Position numbers and translations under genes: made by a program. Positions 8,924 through 20,167 of a DNA stretch of 64,000 bases are shown piece by piece. Position 1 is the stretch's first letter. The number at the start of each line of letters is the position of its first letter. The notes beneath the pieces were generated by a model, which was not told the DNA's origin, ran no database searches, and was given only the letters and a program-made list of their open reading frames with translations. Source of the stretch: Acanthochlamys bracteata (taxonomy: Eukaryota; Streptophyta; Magnoliopsida; Pandanales; Velloziaceae); assembly GCA_019914995.1 (NCBI GenBank), contig CM034134.1:2374145-2438144 (forward strand), written 5' to 3'.

Positions 8924-10138
8924 ATGGAGAAAAAGCTTTCTCAATTGGATAGCTTGAACGAAAAATTTGATCAACTCACCAACCTTATGCTGAGCATTCA
9001 TCAAGGGAAGACACAAGAACTTCCTACCCTTAGTGCAATCAAGGGTCAAACTGCGAACAAGCAAACATTAGGAGAAACTAGTGTTCTCCATCAAACAAAA
9101 AATTTTGCTCATAGATCCTCACACTCACCAGAAGGTCCAACAACCTTGCAGACCCCTGATCAATTCAACCCTAACGGCTGCTGGCCACAGACGCCTCCAG
9201 CACCCTTCAAATACCATCAGGCACCGGCGGGTCCACAATCATTCTCGACACCAGCCCATCCAGGGCAGCAAAGGAGCTCTGCAACACAGGAGACCTACCA
9301 CCAGAGCCTCACAGCCAGCCGAAATAACCAGCAACTCACACACTACCCCGAACAGTTTGGCCAAAGTTCCAGAGGGAGATTCAAGTTTCAATTCTTTGAC
9401 GGGACTGAACCTACAGAATGGATGTACTCGGCTGATAAGTATTTTAATTTCTGTCATACTCCACATTGAGAGCGGGTAGGCATAGCCATCGTGCACCTAC
9501 AAGGCAAAGCTAATAGATGGTACCAAAGTTTTGAGCGAGATCGGCCTCATCATACGTGGGAGGAACTAAAAGATACTATATTGAGGCAATTTGGACCATT
9601 AGCTTTCGGGAACCCCAGCTATTCCATGCACCAGCTTCGCCAAACGGGAGCTTTGAGCGAGTACCTTGCTGCCTTTGAAGAGCTCAGAGTTCGGCTACCT
9701 CCTACCACTGATGATGATTTAATAGGAAGATTGTGCGGTGGCCTCTCCAAGAAGCTAGCTATGGATGTCATGGCCTCAAGGCCAAATGACATACAAATAG
9801 CTTACTTGTTGGCAAGGATGTTCGAGCATAAAATTTCAGCAAACCCTAGCCAGCAACGCACGAGGTTTAATTTCGCAACGCCGCAGCAACGTTCCTCAAT
9901 GGGCAACAGAACTGCAGGGCAGACAGTGACTGGTATAGCTGCAGCAAGCAACCACTTGCAAAACAAACCAAAAGCCTCCTCACTTTCAGTGGCAGATATT
10001 AATAACAGGCGTTCAAAAGGGCTATGTTTTTATTGTGACAAGTATGAACGCGGGCATAAGTGCACAACACGCCTATATTCCATTGCCACCAGCAACTCAC
10101 TAGAGGACGAAGTAGAGGAGACAGTAGAAGAATCATAA
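8924..10138 (+). pseudogene. gypsy element 1 Gag (disrupted)
   Basis: The nucleocapsid/capsid part of the gypsy polyprotein. It has a Gln/Pro-rich N-terminal third, then a capsid-like region (WMYSADKYF, GKANRWYQ, RPHHTWEEL, LIGRLCGGLSKKLAMDVMA), and a zinc knuckle CFYCDKYERGHKC near 10026-10064. An in-frame TGA at 9467-9469 replaces a residue that is Trp in element 2. A TAA at 10136-10138 separates it from the protease. All pieces are in the same frame, so decay is by point mutation here. Confidence 0.85.
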
Positions 10139-10141
10139 CTG

Positions 10142-10468
10142 GTGGAGGATGCAACCTTGTCCCTTAGCGCCATGGACGGTATGGTCGGACCTCAAACTCT
10201 TCGTATTGTAGGAAAAATTAAAAGGCAAGAAGTTTTTGTATTGATTGACTCGGGTAGCACGCATAACTTTATCTGTGAACAATTGGCCAAGCATCTAAGA
10301 CTAGCAGTTGAAAAAGTTAGGCCATTGAAGGTGGAGCTCGCTGATGGGAGGCCCCATACGGTCGAGGTCATTCATAAGGGAATTCCCCTGATGACTCGAG
10401 GAGTTGAAATGTTTGTGGATGCATACCCGTTCTCTCTTGGAGGCATGGATCTAGTTCTAGGGATCTAG
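10142..10468 (+). pseudogene. gypsy element 1 aspartic protease
   Basis: Contains the retropepsin motif LIDSGSTHNF near 10240-10269 and the downstream hydrophobic MDLVLGI. It ends at a TAG (10466-10468) where element 2 has a Gln codon. It continues in the same frame into the RT segment. Confidence 0.85.
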
Positions 10469-10480
10469 TGGCTTGAGAGT

Positions 10481-11430
10481 TTGGGAAAGGTCATTAGTGA
10501 TTGGAGGAAGTCAGTAATGCAATTCAACATTCAAGGACAGGAGGTGGTGCTACGAGGGATTAGGGAAGGGCGTGTATCCCAAATTACTAGCCTAAACCCT
10601 AAGACTATGCTCTGCTCACTAAGGTTAATGGCAATAGGTACCTCAAAGACTGAAGCATCAAGCAAGAGTAAGCAGCTGCCAGCTGTTCTGCAGGAGTTAC
10701 TGGACAGATATGCATCAGTCTTCAACCCTATACTAAGGCTTCCTCCAAGGCGTGCGCATGATCAAGGTATACCTCTTCTACCTGGGGCAAGGCCCGCCAA
10801 CATCAGGCCCTATAGGTATCCTTATGTACAGAAGACAGAAATGGAACGTGTAGTGACCGAGATGCTATCACAAGGAATAATTCGTCCTAGCTGCTCAGTC
10901 TTCTCCTCTCCAGTCTTGCTCGTCAAGAAGAAAGATGGGTTGTGGAGATTTTGCGTTGATTATAGAGCTCTCAATGAGATGACCATTAAGGACAAGTTTC
11001 CAATTCCAGTAATCGATGAATTATTAGATGATTTGCATGGGGCACGGGTCTTTTCCAAACTAGATTTGAAGTCCGGATATCACCAAATACGTGTGAGGGA
11101 GGAGGATGTTCACAAGACTACTTTTAGAACTCACGATGGGCACTATGAATTTTTAGTAATGCCCTTCGGACTGACGAATGCACCAGCCACCTTCCAGTCC
11201 CTGATGAATGAGGTTTTTCGTCCCTAACTTCGAAAATTTGTACTTGTTTTCTTTGATGACATTCTTGTTTACAGTGGGACGATGGAGGACCATAGGGAGC
11301 ACTTGCATACTGTTTTCAGGTACTGAAAAGTGAGAAGTTGTATGCAACTTTCTCCAAGTGCCAATTCGAGTGCCATGAGCTGGAGTACCTAGGACACATC
11401 ATCATAGCAGAAGGAATTGCGGCTGACCCC
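10481..11430 (+). pseudogene. gypsy element 1 reverse transcriptase (disrupted)
   Basis: RT motifs in order: [54 protein letters not shown], then FFDDILVYS after a TAA at 11225-11227 (Tyr in element 2). A frameshift near 11318 follows, and ELEYLGHII continues in another frame. The FDDI catalytic pair is present. Confidence 0.88.
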
Positions 11431-11447
11431 GCCAAGGTCTTCAGGCC

Positions 11448-11981
11448 ATGACTGACTGGCCTACACCTTGCACACCGACTGAACTTAGAGGGTTCTTGGG
11501 TCTCACAGGCTACTACAGAAGATTTGTCAAAGACTATGGTTCCCTTGCTGCACCATTGACAGCACTCCTGAAGAAGGAAGCTTTTCAATGGACAATGGAG
11601 GCTGATCAAGCTTTCGAAAAGCTTAAGAGCGCTATGACTACTACACCTGTTTTAGCATCCCCAGACTTTCAAGCACCATTCACGGTTGAAACCGACACAT
11701 CCAGTAGAGGAAGCAGGGCTGTCTTGACACAGCACGGCAAACCAGTGGCATTCTTTAGCAAGGCTTTGTCCCCCACTGCCTTAGCCAAATCCACCTACGA
11801 GAAGGAATTGATGGCGTTGGTCCTAGCAGTTCAAAAATGGAGGCCATACCTTCTTGGGCAGAGATTGACTATCAAGACCGATCACTTTAGCTTGAAGTAC
11901 CTATTGGAGCAACGTTTGTCAACAAACGAACAACACAAATGGCTTATAAAGCTGTTAGGCTATGACTACCAAATCGTTTAA
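11448..11981 (+). pseudogene. gypsy element 1 RNase H domain
   Basis: Begins in the RT-RNase H connection (LRGFLGLTGYYRRFVKDYG). RNase H-like words follow: VETDTSSRGSRAVL, FFSKALSPTALAKSTYEKEL, TIKTDHFSLKYLLEQR. The usual TDAS is TDTS here. A TAA at 11979-11981 stops the frame just before the tether to integrase. Confidence 0.85.
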
Positions 11982-12180
11982 CAAGCAAGGAAACAAAATG
12001 TGGTGGCAGATGCCCTCTCCCAAAACCGAGTGCCCAGTTGGCAGCATTCACTACCATACATGCATCTTTTTGGGATGAGCTACGTGCAACCCAGCTGAGA
12101 GATCCATCCTTGGCAGAAATAATTCGAGAGGCAGCAAAGGGAGATCACCTTCAATGGAGATTATCTAACGGGCTTTTTCT

Positions 12181-12996
12181 TTGAGGCACCGAATTCGTGT
12201 GCCTGAAGACACCTCCTTGCTTACACAATTACTGTACGAGGCACACAACTCAACGGGTGGAGGACATGGCGGGGAGTTCCGCACGTACAAACGTCGTGCG
12301 CAGCAATTTTCATGGCTAGGAATGGCTACGGATGTACGGAGGTATATTGCGGCTTGCTCTATCTGTGCTCGGGCAAAGATTGACTGTCTCAAACCAGCTG
12401 GATTGCTGCAGCCCTTACCAATTTCGGAACACATATGGACTGACATTGCAATGGACTTCATTGAAGGGCTGCCCGTGTCAGGAGGTAAGGACTCAATACT
12501 TGTCGTTATAGATCGTCTCTCTAAGTATGCGCACTTCATTGCTTTGAAGCACCCCTACACGGCAACCGAAGTTGCTACTGTCTTTACTAAGGAGATAGTT
12601 AGACTCCATAGATGTCCAGCAACCATAGTCTCCCATAGAGATCCTATCTTCCTTAGCAATCTATGGAAGGAGCTTCACAAGGCACAAGGCATTTCTTTAC
12701 ACATGAGCACCGCCTATCATCCTCAAACCAACGGACAATCTGAGGTAGTAAACAGAGGACTAGAGACTTATCTAAAGTGCTTTGTAGGAGATCATCCTCG
12801 CAGGTGGTACCAATGGTTGCATTGGGCAGAGTTTTCTTATAACACTAGCACACATTCTACCACCAAGACAACTCCTTTCGAAGCAGTTTATGACCGGCCC
12901 CCTCTTCCTTTAGTTTCCCCTCCAAGGAGCAGTTTACAGTCGGACAAACTAGGAATTAAACTTCGGGAGCGCGACGAAATTCTAAAGGAATTGTGA
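12181..12996 (+). pseudogene. gypsy element 1 integrase (catalytic Asp replaced)
   Basis: HHCC-type zinc region (GGHGGEFRTYKR, ACSICARAK), then the catalytic core: TDIAMDFIEGLP with the first Asp, IVSHRDPIF where the second catalytic Asp (SDRD) is His, and YHPQTNGQSEVVN with the Glu. The Asp-to-His change should abolish activity. A TGA at 12994-12996 truncates it. Confidence 0.87.
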
Positions 12997-13023
12997 CTAC
13001 ACCTACACCGCGCGCAAAACAGA

Positions 13024-13364
13024 ATGAAGCAGCTGCCTGATCAGCATTGGAGGGAGAAAAGCTATGTACCTAGTGATGCCGTTTTCCTTAAACTTCGTCC
13101 TCGTCGGCAATCATCAGTAGCAGAAAGTCGGGATCATAAACTTCGATTCAGATATTATGGTCCCTTCATGATCGAGAAGGCTGTTGGACCAGCTACATAC
13201 CGTCTCGTGTTGCCACCTAACTCAAAGATCCACCCTGTCTTCCATGTGTCCCAACTCAAGGATGCACGGCATGTTCCTAATGATGACTTTTCTGGTGCTA
13301 TGACGGATAACGATCTAGTTTTACTCGGCTCCGAGGACGAAGCTGAATTTCAAGGGGTGGGAAA
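13024..13364 (+). pseudogene. gypsy element 1 integrase C-terminal region
   Basis: Same frame as the integrase, after its stop. It has the GPF/Y-like segment (FRYYGPFMIEKAVGPATYRL) and HPVFHVSQLKDA. The open frame runs on into the 3' LTR to 13671. I see no clear chromodomain signature. Confidence 0.75.
13350..13364 (+). other. Polypurine tract of gypsy element 1
   Basis: AAGGGGTGGGAAA lies directly before the TGATAC start of the 3' LTR. Confidence 0.8.
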
Positions 13365-13871
13365 TGATACAAACAGTGAGCAAAGATCAAGAACAGGAGC
13401 TGGAATGCTGACCAAAACAGAAGAAGAGGACCAACGTGGGTCTCGCCGAAGCCGACGACTGGCGATGAGCTGTCAGACCTGCCCAGGATGCCAGCCAAGG
13501 AACCGGATTGAGGTGCAACAGGGGATGCAGAAGAGCGCTTGGTGCAACAAGGGAGTAGAAGGGTGCCTGGGTGCAGTCTGGAGGCGCCTGGGTACTTTTT
13601 GGAAAAGCACCTTGGCGCCAAAACGCCTGCTAGGCATTTATAACTGTCATTTAGGAGTTTGGATTAATTAGGAGTCTTTAGTATTTAGTAGATCTTAATG
13701 TTTCAATTATAATCAATTGTAACTCTAGGAGAAGTGTTTTAGTAGAGTTGTAACTTTTCAATTATAAATAAACAAGGCATGAACCAAGAGAAGGCATGGA
13801 AGTTATCAGTAAAACTTAGTAATTTGTTAGCTCTTAGTTTAACCTTAGCTTTAGCAATTCAAGTTACATCA
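13365..13871 (+). repeat. 3' LTR of gypsy element 1 (507 bp)
   Basis: Starts TGATACAAACAG and ends GTTACATCA. It lacks a 20-bp segment present in the 5' LTR near 8420-8440, along with three smaller length differences. Confidence 0.9.
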
Positions 13872-14359
13872 GGAATTAAGATTTTTTGAATTGAAAATGT
13901 AGTTGCTAAGATATGCATCCAATTTTGATCTTTAAGAAGAGTTATAATTTATTGAAGATCTGAATTGGCCTATTGGTGAACTTGGCATATATAGTGAACA
14001 TGGGCAGAGACATCTTTTAAGTTATGGGTTAGGTCCGATGAGCTTAGGACTGTTGAACTTATGCCGAAAGAAGCAATACGGGTAGAAAGAGATGAGCTGT
14101 GGACATCTCTGAGAAAAATTTAAGACTCAAAGTAATACTTTGGAAAATCTAACAACATACGAACCATGTACCAGTTCTTAAACAAAAATATCGTGAAAGA
14201 GCTTCCGTGAGATGTTCATTTAAAGGAAAAGCTTGAATAAATCCTACTGCATATGTCTTCTCACAGGTTGTTAATGTCAAATAAGGCATTGACTAATTAG
14301 TAGCTGTATTGTCCCTACTAACACCAAAAAAAAGCCTTACCCATTTCTAAATATATAGA
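13872..14359. other. Unassigned DNA upstream of decayed copia RT
   Basis: No ORF. It may be an unrecognisable part of the copia element that follows. Confidence 0.4.
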
Positions 14360-15560
14360 GTATGAATAAGAAAATTACTTTAAAAGAATTTGACTTGGAA
14401 AATAGTACCACTACTAGAAGGAAGAATTAAATGGGTATCTATGGTCAAACATAAAGAAGATGAAACGACTGAGAGGTACAAGACAAGATTAGTGACCAAC
14501 GCATACTTATAGACTTATGGATCGATATGATTGTTTTGAGAAAATATGACGACCGATGGAGTAATACGGATTATGCATTATTCTTAAAGAACTAGAGTAA
14601 TATGATAATTATTTTGATAATTTATGTGTATGATATAATTATTACAAGTAATGATGACATAGACATTTAGAGCCTAAAGGAATATCTAGCCTCTAAATTT
14701 GAGATGAAAAATTGGAAATGTTGAAGTATTTTCTAAGCATCAAAATGGAGAGATCTGAACGAGATATTTATTATTACAAAGAAAGTATGTCCTTTACTTA
14801 TTATCGAAGTTACGAATGTTAGATTGCAAACATTTTGATCAAATACCAGGAGAAAAAGACAAATATTAATACTTATTAGGTAAATTAATTAATCTATCAC
14901 ATACTCGCCATGATATAACCTATGCAATAAGTGTTGTCAGCTAATACATGCAGACTTCAAGTGTATATCATATGGACATTGTAAAATTAGATGTTCAGAT
15001 ATATGAAATCATCACTAGACAGAGTTACTATTTATGAAGTATAATCGTTTGAATATAGATGGGTAAACTTATAAGGTTTGAGATGAAGACAAGATAGATA
15101 CATAGATATATAGGTTGTTATTTTATATTTATTTATAGTAATTTAGTCACATAGAGGAGTAAAGAAAAGGTAGTTAGTCAATATTCCGCTGAAGCTGACT
15201 ATAAGACAATAGTAGATAAAGTTTGTGAACTTTTATAGATATGTATATCATTGATATAACTTGGTTTTTCTTCAAAGAATCCGATAAATTTGTCTTGTGA
15301 TAATAAGGCTGCAACAAATATCGTTAATAATTTTGGTACAACATAATCGTAACAAAGATGTGGAGGTTGCCGACACTTAATCATTGGAAAACTAGAGGAA
15401 AGATTTATTAAGCAACCATTTTTAAGTCCTCAAGCATAACTAGCAGACATATCAACCAAAGGAGTCTTAAGTAAAAATTTTTGTGACTCTCTTAATTGTT
15501 TGGGCATTAATGATATCTTTACACCAACTTCAGGTGGGAGTTGGTCTATGACAACATACG
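14360..15560 (+). mobile_element. Decayed Ty1/copia element, RT-RNase H part
   Basis: Many stops and frameshifts, but the copia order is legible: a KWV-type RT start near 14420, RYKTRLV near 14476, a YVDD-region remnant near 14620 (TATGTGTATGATATAATTAT), FEMKN-like near 14700, and the RNase H end near 15255-15345 (SCDNKAATNI, then a VQHNR-like stretch in another frame). It ends in the copia-type GGTGGGAGTTGGTC near 15531. It differs from the Sirevirus at 16921 and is much older. Confidence 0.7.
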
Positions 15561-15985
15561 AATGAAGTAGTTTGGTTATTCAATTCTTTTTCTCACGCAC
15601 ATATGTATACATAGATCAGAGATCATTAATAAGGGAAGAAGTTTGTGAACTTCTATAAATATGTATGTCATTGATAGAACTTGGTTTTTCTTCAAAGAAT
15701 TCTATAAAATAGTCTTGTGATAATAAGACTACAACAAATATCGTTAATAATCTAGTGCAATATAATCATACCAAAGATGTGGAGGTTGCCGACACTTAAT
15801 TAATAGAAAACTCGAGGAATGATTTATTAAGCGACCATTTTCAAATCCTTAAGCACAACTAGTAGGCATATTAACCAAAGGAGTCTTAGGAAAATTTTTT
15901 TTGACTCTCCGAACAATTTGGGCATCACAATATCTGTACACCAACTTTAGAGTGTGAGTTGGTGTACGACAACATGAAATGAAGT
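15216..15985. repeat. Tandem duplication of copia 3' end
   Basis: 15216-15560 is repeated at about 15639-15985. Shared long words include AACTTGGTTTTTCTTCAAAG, ACAACAAATATCGTTAATAA and AAAGATGTGGAGGTTGCCGA. The copies have diverged by substitutions and short indels. Confidence 0.8.
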
Positions 15986-16066
15986 AGTTTAGTTATATTA
16001 GAACTTCCTTCATTAATGATATATATGATCTTTGTATACATACGTGTATGAGAAAAAGAATTGAGT
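15572..16066. repeat. Inverted repeat of about 60 bp around the second copia unit
   Basis: 15572-15636 (CAATTCTTTTTCTCACGCAC ... GATCATTAATAAGG) reappears as its reverse complement at about 16003-16066 (... ACGTGTATGAGAAAAAGAATTG). The arms bracket the second copy of the copia 3' end and look like LTR remnants in opposite orientation. Confidence 0.65.
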
Positions 16067-16920
16067 AAGATTGAATATTGTTTATATGATCTTATGGAGC
16101 AATTTTGCAGGGTACTCTTTAAACCACTTGCAATGGATGTCATGCTTCAACAACCAATTGACTTGTAAATAGTATATATGTTGGCTCAGTTTTTAGGAGC
16201 ATAAGCATTCTTCTGAGCACAAGTAAGCACATGGGACGATTTTCTTCAAACGAACCGGTCCACCTAGCAACAATTACCAAGACAATCTAGTATTTCATGT
16301 GAATCCACGACTTATATCCACACCATCTCATATCTCTAGCACGAGAACCACGAATTAATTAGTAGCATAAATTGATGTTTGTTGAGCCAAAGTCTTGTGC
16401 TTCCATTTGCTCTGATGACAAGAATCTGTATATCCCATTGCTGGGTATGTCTGGAAGATTGAAATGGGCCACTCCCACAGAATCTTTTGAAGATGCTACC
16501 TTCTCCCTCAGTGCTATGCATGGTTTCGTTGCCCCACAAACCATTCACATATTTGGAAACTAAAAACCAAAAAGTGTTCATAGTGATCGATGTTAACAAC
16601 TTAACAATTTTATCGCCGAGCATCTCACTAAGCACTGGCGCCTAGTTCAAGCTTCTATCAGCCCTTAAGGTAGAGGTTATAGATGCGCGTACTCGATAAA
16701 GGTAATAAACAATCACACTCTACGGACTTGTTGTCGAAGCTTACTCATTTCCTTTGGTAGGTATAGACTTAGTACTCTATGCCGAGTTGCTTAAGAGCTT
16801 GCCTGAAGTCATTTAAACTAGCTTCGATCTGATATATGAATTTTCTTGCAAGGACGCGACTTTGTCTTATAGGGGATTTACAAGGGAGGGGTATCACAAT
16901 CATTTTGCCTGCGAACCTTG
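16067..16920 (+). mobile_element. Decayed gypsy gag-protease fragment
   Basis: A plus-strand relative of elements 1 and 2: AMDVMLQQP near 16131, then EDATFSLSAMHGFVAPQTI near 16486-16542 (element 2: EDATLSLSAMHDLVGSQTI), a corrupted protease, and a YSFPLVGIDL-like stretch near 16745. It ends where the copia pol begins. A matching gypsy LTR end is seen on the other side of the copia element at 23668-23815. Confidence 0.7.
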
Positions 16921-18456
16921 CTTTACTCTTTACCATTGAGCGAATCAAACTATAGCTTTTGCATAGAAAATGTTCTTCATGTTAAAGGATTAAAACATAA
17001 CCTAATAAGCATAAGGCAATTATGTGATAATGGATTTAAAGTCAATTTTGACAATCATTACTGCTCAATTGTCAATCTGTCATCTGGAGAAGAAATATTG
17101 AACGGAAAAAGGGAAGGTAATGTCTATGTACTCTATATTGATGACCTTCCTAACAACAAAATGTGTTTAGTAGCAAGTCAGCAGGAAAGCAGCTGGCTCT
17201 GGCACAGACGCTTAGGACACTGCAATATCAAGATCCTATCAAAATTATCCAAGTTAAAACTAGTAAAAGGACTGCCTGAAGCAAACTATAGCTTGGATGA
17301 ATTATGTGATGCATGTGCCAAAAGAAAACAAGTGAAGTCATCATTCAAGCACAAGCAAGTGATAACAACCAAGCAACCATTACAACTGCTACACATGAAT
17401 TTATTTGGACCAGCAAGAACAGCAAGCTTGGGAGGTAAGTATTACTGTCTAGTAATGGTAGATGATTATTCTCGTTTTTGTTGGGTTTACTTCTTAGCAT
17501 ACAAGAATGATGCTCTGAAAACATTCATATGCTTTTTCAAAAAGATTAAAAAAGAACTAAACCTAAACATCTGTGCTATTGGAAGTGATCATGGCAAGGA
17601 ATTTCAAAACTTTTATTTTGATAAATTCTGTGACTCTAATGGCTTAACACATAACTTCTCTGCTCCAAGAACTCCCCAACAAAATGGTGTAGTGGAAAAA
17701 AAAAATAAAGTGCTAGTAGAAATGGCACGAACCATGCTCATAGAACAGAACCTACCAAAATATTTTTGGGTTGAAACTGTCAATACTGCATGTCATATTA
17801 TTAACCGTGCATTTATCCGACCCATTCTTAAAAAGACTCCATATGAGCTTCTAAAAGGAAGAACCCCAAATATCAGTTACTTAAGAACCTTTGGATGCAA
17901 ATGTTTTATTCTCAACAACGGGAAAAATAATCTTGAAAAGTTTGATGCAAAAAGTGATGAAGGTATTTTTCTCGATTACTCTTCTGCATCAAAAGCTTAT
18001 AGAATTTTTAACAAACGAACCATGATTGTTGAAGAATCTATGCATGTATTATTCAATGAGTCTAACAATGGGACGAGAAGAAATCGAGAACTAGATGCAG
18101 GATCAGAAGAAGAAGAAGAGCTGTTCCCATCGACAGAAAAACAACAGATTACAGAGACCCAAACAGCAGACGAACAGCCAGCTGAAATAATAGAGGAAGG
18201 ACAGACTCCTGGAATTCTACCTGATCAGACAGAAACTCGTGAGCAGACCAGCAAGACTTTCAAGTACAGATCCAGTCATCCACAAGAAAATATACTAGGT
18301 GAGGTAAATGAAGGTACAAGAACTAGATCCCATTTTAAAAATAACTTCATGGAGCATTCTGCATTTGTGTCAAATCTAAAACCAAAGTGCATAAATGATG
18401 CATTGACAGATAGTTCGTGGATCACTGCCATGCAAGAAGAATTAAATCAGTTTTAA
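16918..18456 (+). pseudogene. Sirevirus integrase (open, 5'-truncated, frameshifted at the end)
   Basis: About 512 codons are open. Zinc finger H-x-H...C-x2-C: WLWHRRLGHCN and LDELCDACAKRK. Catalytic core: LLHMNLFGP, where the first catalytic Asp of the usual HMDLFGP is Asn; GSDHGKEF with the second Asp; and TPQQNGVVEKKN with the Glu. The C-terminal half is acidic and Gln/Glu-rich near 18080-18260. One extra T in the TTTT run near 18453 shifts the frame and ends the ORF; the next frame continues directly into RT. The apparent Met start is not a true start: the first codons come from the neighbouring gypsy. Confidence 0.85.
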
Positions 18457-18520
18457 AAGAAATAATGTATGGCATCTTATTAGAAAACCTCCAAACAAAT
18501 CCACCATAGGAACAAAATGG

Positions 18521-19903
18521 GTGTTTAGAAATAAATTAGATGAAAATGGCATCATAACTAGAAACAAAGCTAGACTAGTAGCTAAAGGATATAATCAGGA
18601 AGAAGGAATAGATTTTGATGAAACTTATGCTCCTGTTGCACGTCTTGAAGCCATTAGAATACTACTTGCCTTTGCATGTCACAAAGATTTCAAACTTTTT
18701 CAAATGGATGTTAAAAGTGCATTTCTGAATGGTTTTCTGAAGGAAGAAGTTTATATTGAACAACCTCCCGAGTTTGAAAACACAAGCTGTCCAAATCATG
18801 TTTACAAATTGAATAAAGCTCTTTATGGTCTGAAACAAGCTCCCAGAGCTTTGTATGAAAGATTAAGCACATTTCTGATTGAAAAAGGCTTCAGTCGAGG
18901 TAAGATTGACTTAACCTTGTTCACATTGCATGAAGAAAATGACATGTTAATTGTACAAGTCTATGTAGATGATATAATATTTGGTGCCACTAATGAAAGA
19001 CTATGCAGAAAATTCTCTGGCTTGATGAAAGAGGAGTTTGAAATGAGCTTGATGGGTGAACTAAATTATTTCCTTGGTCTACAAATTAAACAACTGAAAA
19101 ATAGCATCTTCATAAGTCAAAGCAAGTACATTAAAGAGTTGATCAAAAAATACAGCATGGAAGGAAGCAAGGAGATGAGCACTCCAATACCTACCTCCTG
19201 CAAACTGAACCGAGATGAGATAGGTAAAGTAGTTGATCAGAAATTATATAGAGGTATGATTGGATCACTCCTTTATCTTACTGCCAGTAGACCGGACATT
19301 CAATTCAGTGTATGTTTATGTGCTAGATTTCAAAGTAATCCAAAAGAGTCTCACATGATAGCTGTAAAACGAATCATTAGATACTTGGTAGGAACTAAGG
19401 AATTAGGATTATTCTATCGAAGAGACTGTGAATTTAACTTATATGCCTATGCTGACGCTGATTTTGGTGGATGCAAGCTTGATAGAAAGAGCACAAGTGG
19501 CTCTTGTCAGTTTTTAGGAGGTTGTCTGATCTCATGGTGCTCCAGAAAACAAAGTTCAGTGGCGATGTCAACTGCCGAAGCAGAATACATAGCCGCTGGA
19601 AGTTGCTGCTCTCAGGTACTTCGGATAAAACAACAACTTCTTGATTTTGGCTGTGATTTTAAGAATGTGCCTAAATTCTGTGACAATACAAGTGCCATTA
19701 AGTTAACCAAAAATCCCATTCAACACTCACGCACAAAGCACATAGATTTAAGACATCATTTCATTAGAGAGCATGTTGAATGCAATAATATAGTGTTAAA
19801 CTTTGTTAATTCTGAGAATCAACTGGCTGACATCTTCACTAAACCTTTAGGACTTGACTCGTTCACAAAAATCTACCATGAGATAGGTTTATGTGTCATA
19901 TAA
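18521..19903 (+). pseudogene. Sirevirus reverse transcriptase and RNase H
   Basis: A long open frame of 460 codons. RT motifs: [59 protein letters not shown] with the YVDD box near 18958-18975, and [15 protein letters not shown]. RNase [48 protein letters not shown]. The ORF ends after LADIFTKPL, the usual pol end. RT itself shows no stop. It lacks its own start because it was part of the frameshifted polyprotein. Confidence 0.9.
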
Positions 19904-20167
19904 CTATGCTCTGTTCTGTCTCTATACGTACTTAGATTTCAGCATGCTTACAGTCGCACAACAGTCGACTGCAACTGATAACACTATAGTAAGCAGCTGA
20001 TCGGTCACGTGCTGAGCACATGACCCAGCTGACTCATACTAGGCTGTATGCAGTATAAGCTAACCCGACTGGGCAGCTCCTCACAACTCGTCGTCTTCAT
20101 TTCAAATTTCCCTCTCCCTCTCGAATCCTAAATCTCAAACCCTAAACCAAATCCCCAAACCTCTGCA

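Larger units (their letters stand above)
8209..13871 (+). mobile_element. Ty3/gypsy retrotransposon, full-length but coding-dead (element 1)
   Basis: LTRs at 8209-8741 and 13365-13871, PBS after the 5' LTR, PPT before the 3' LTR, and the gypsy domain order gag, protease, RT, RNase H, integrase. The LTRs differ in length by 26 bp, explained by four small indels. The polyprotein is broken by several in-frame stops and at least one frameshift near 11318. The 5-bp flanks (GCGGC and GGAAT) do not match, so no target duplication survives. It is closely related to element 2 (28102-33757), with long stretches alignable codon by codon. Confidence 0.9.
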
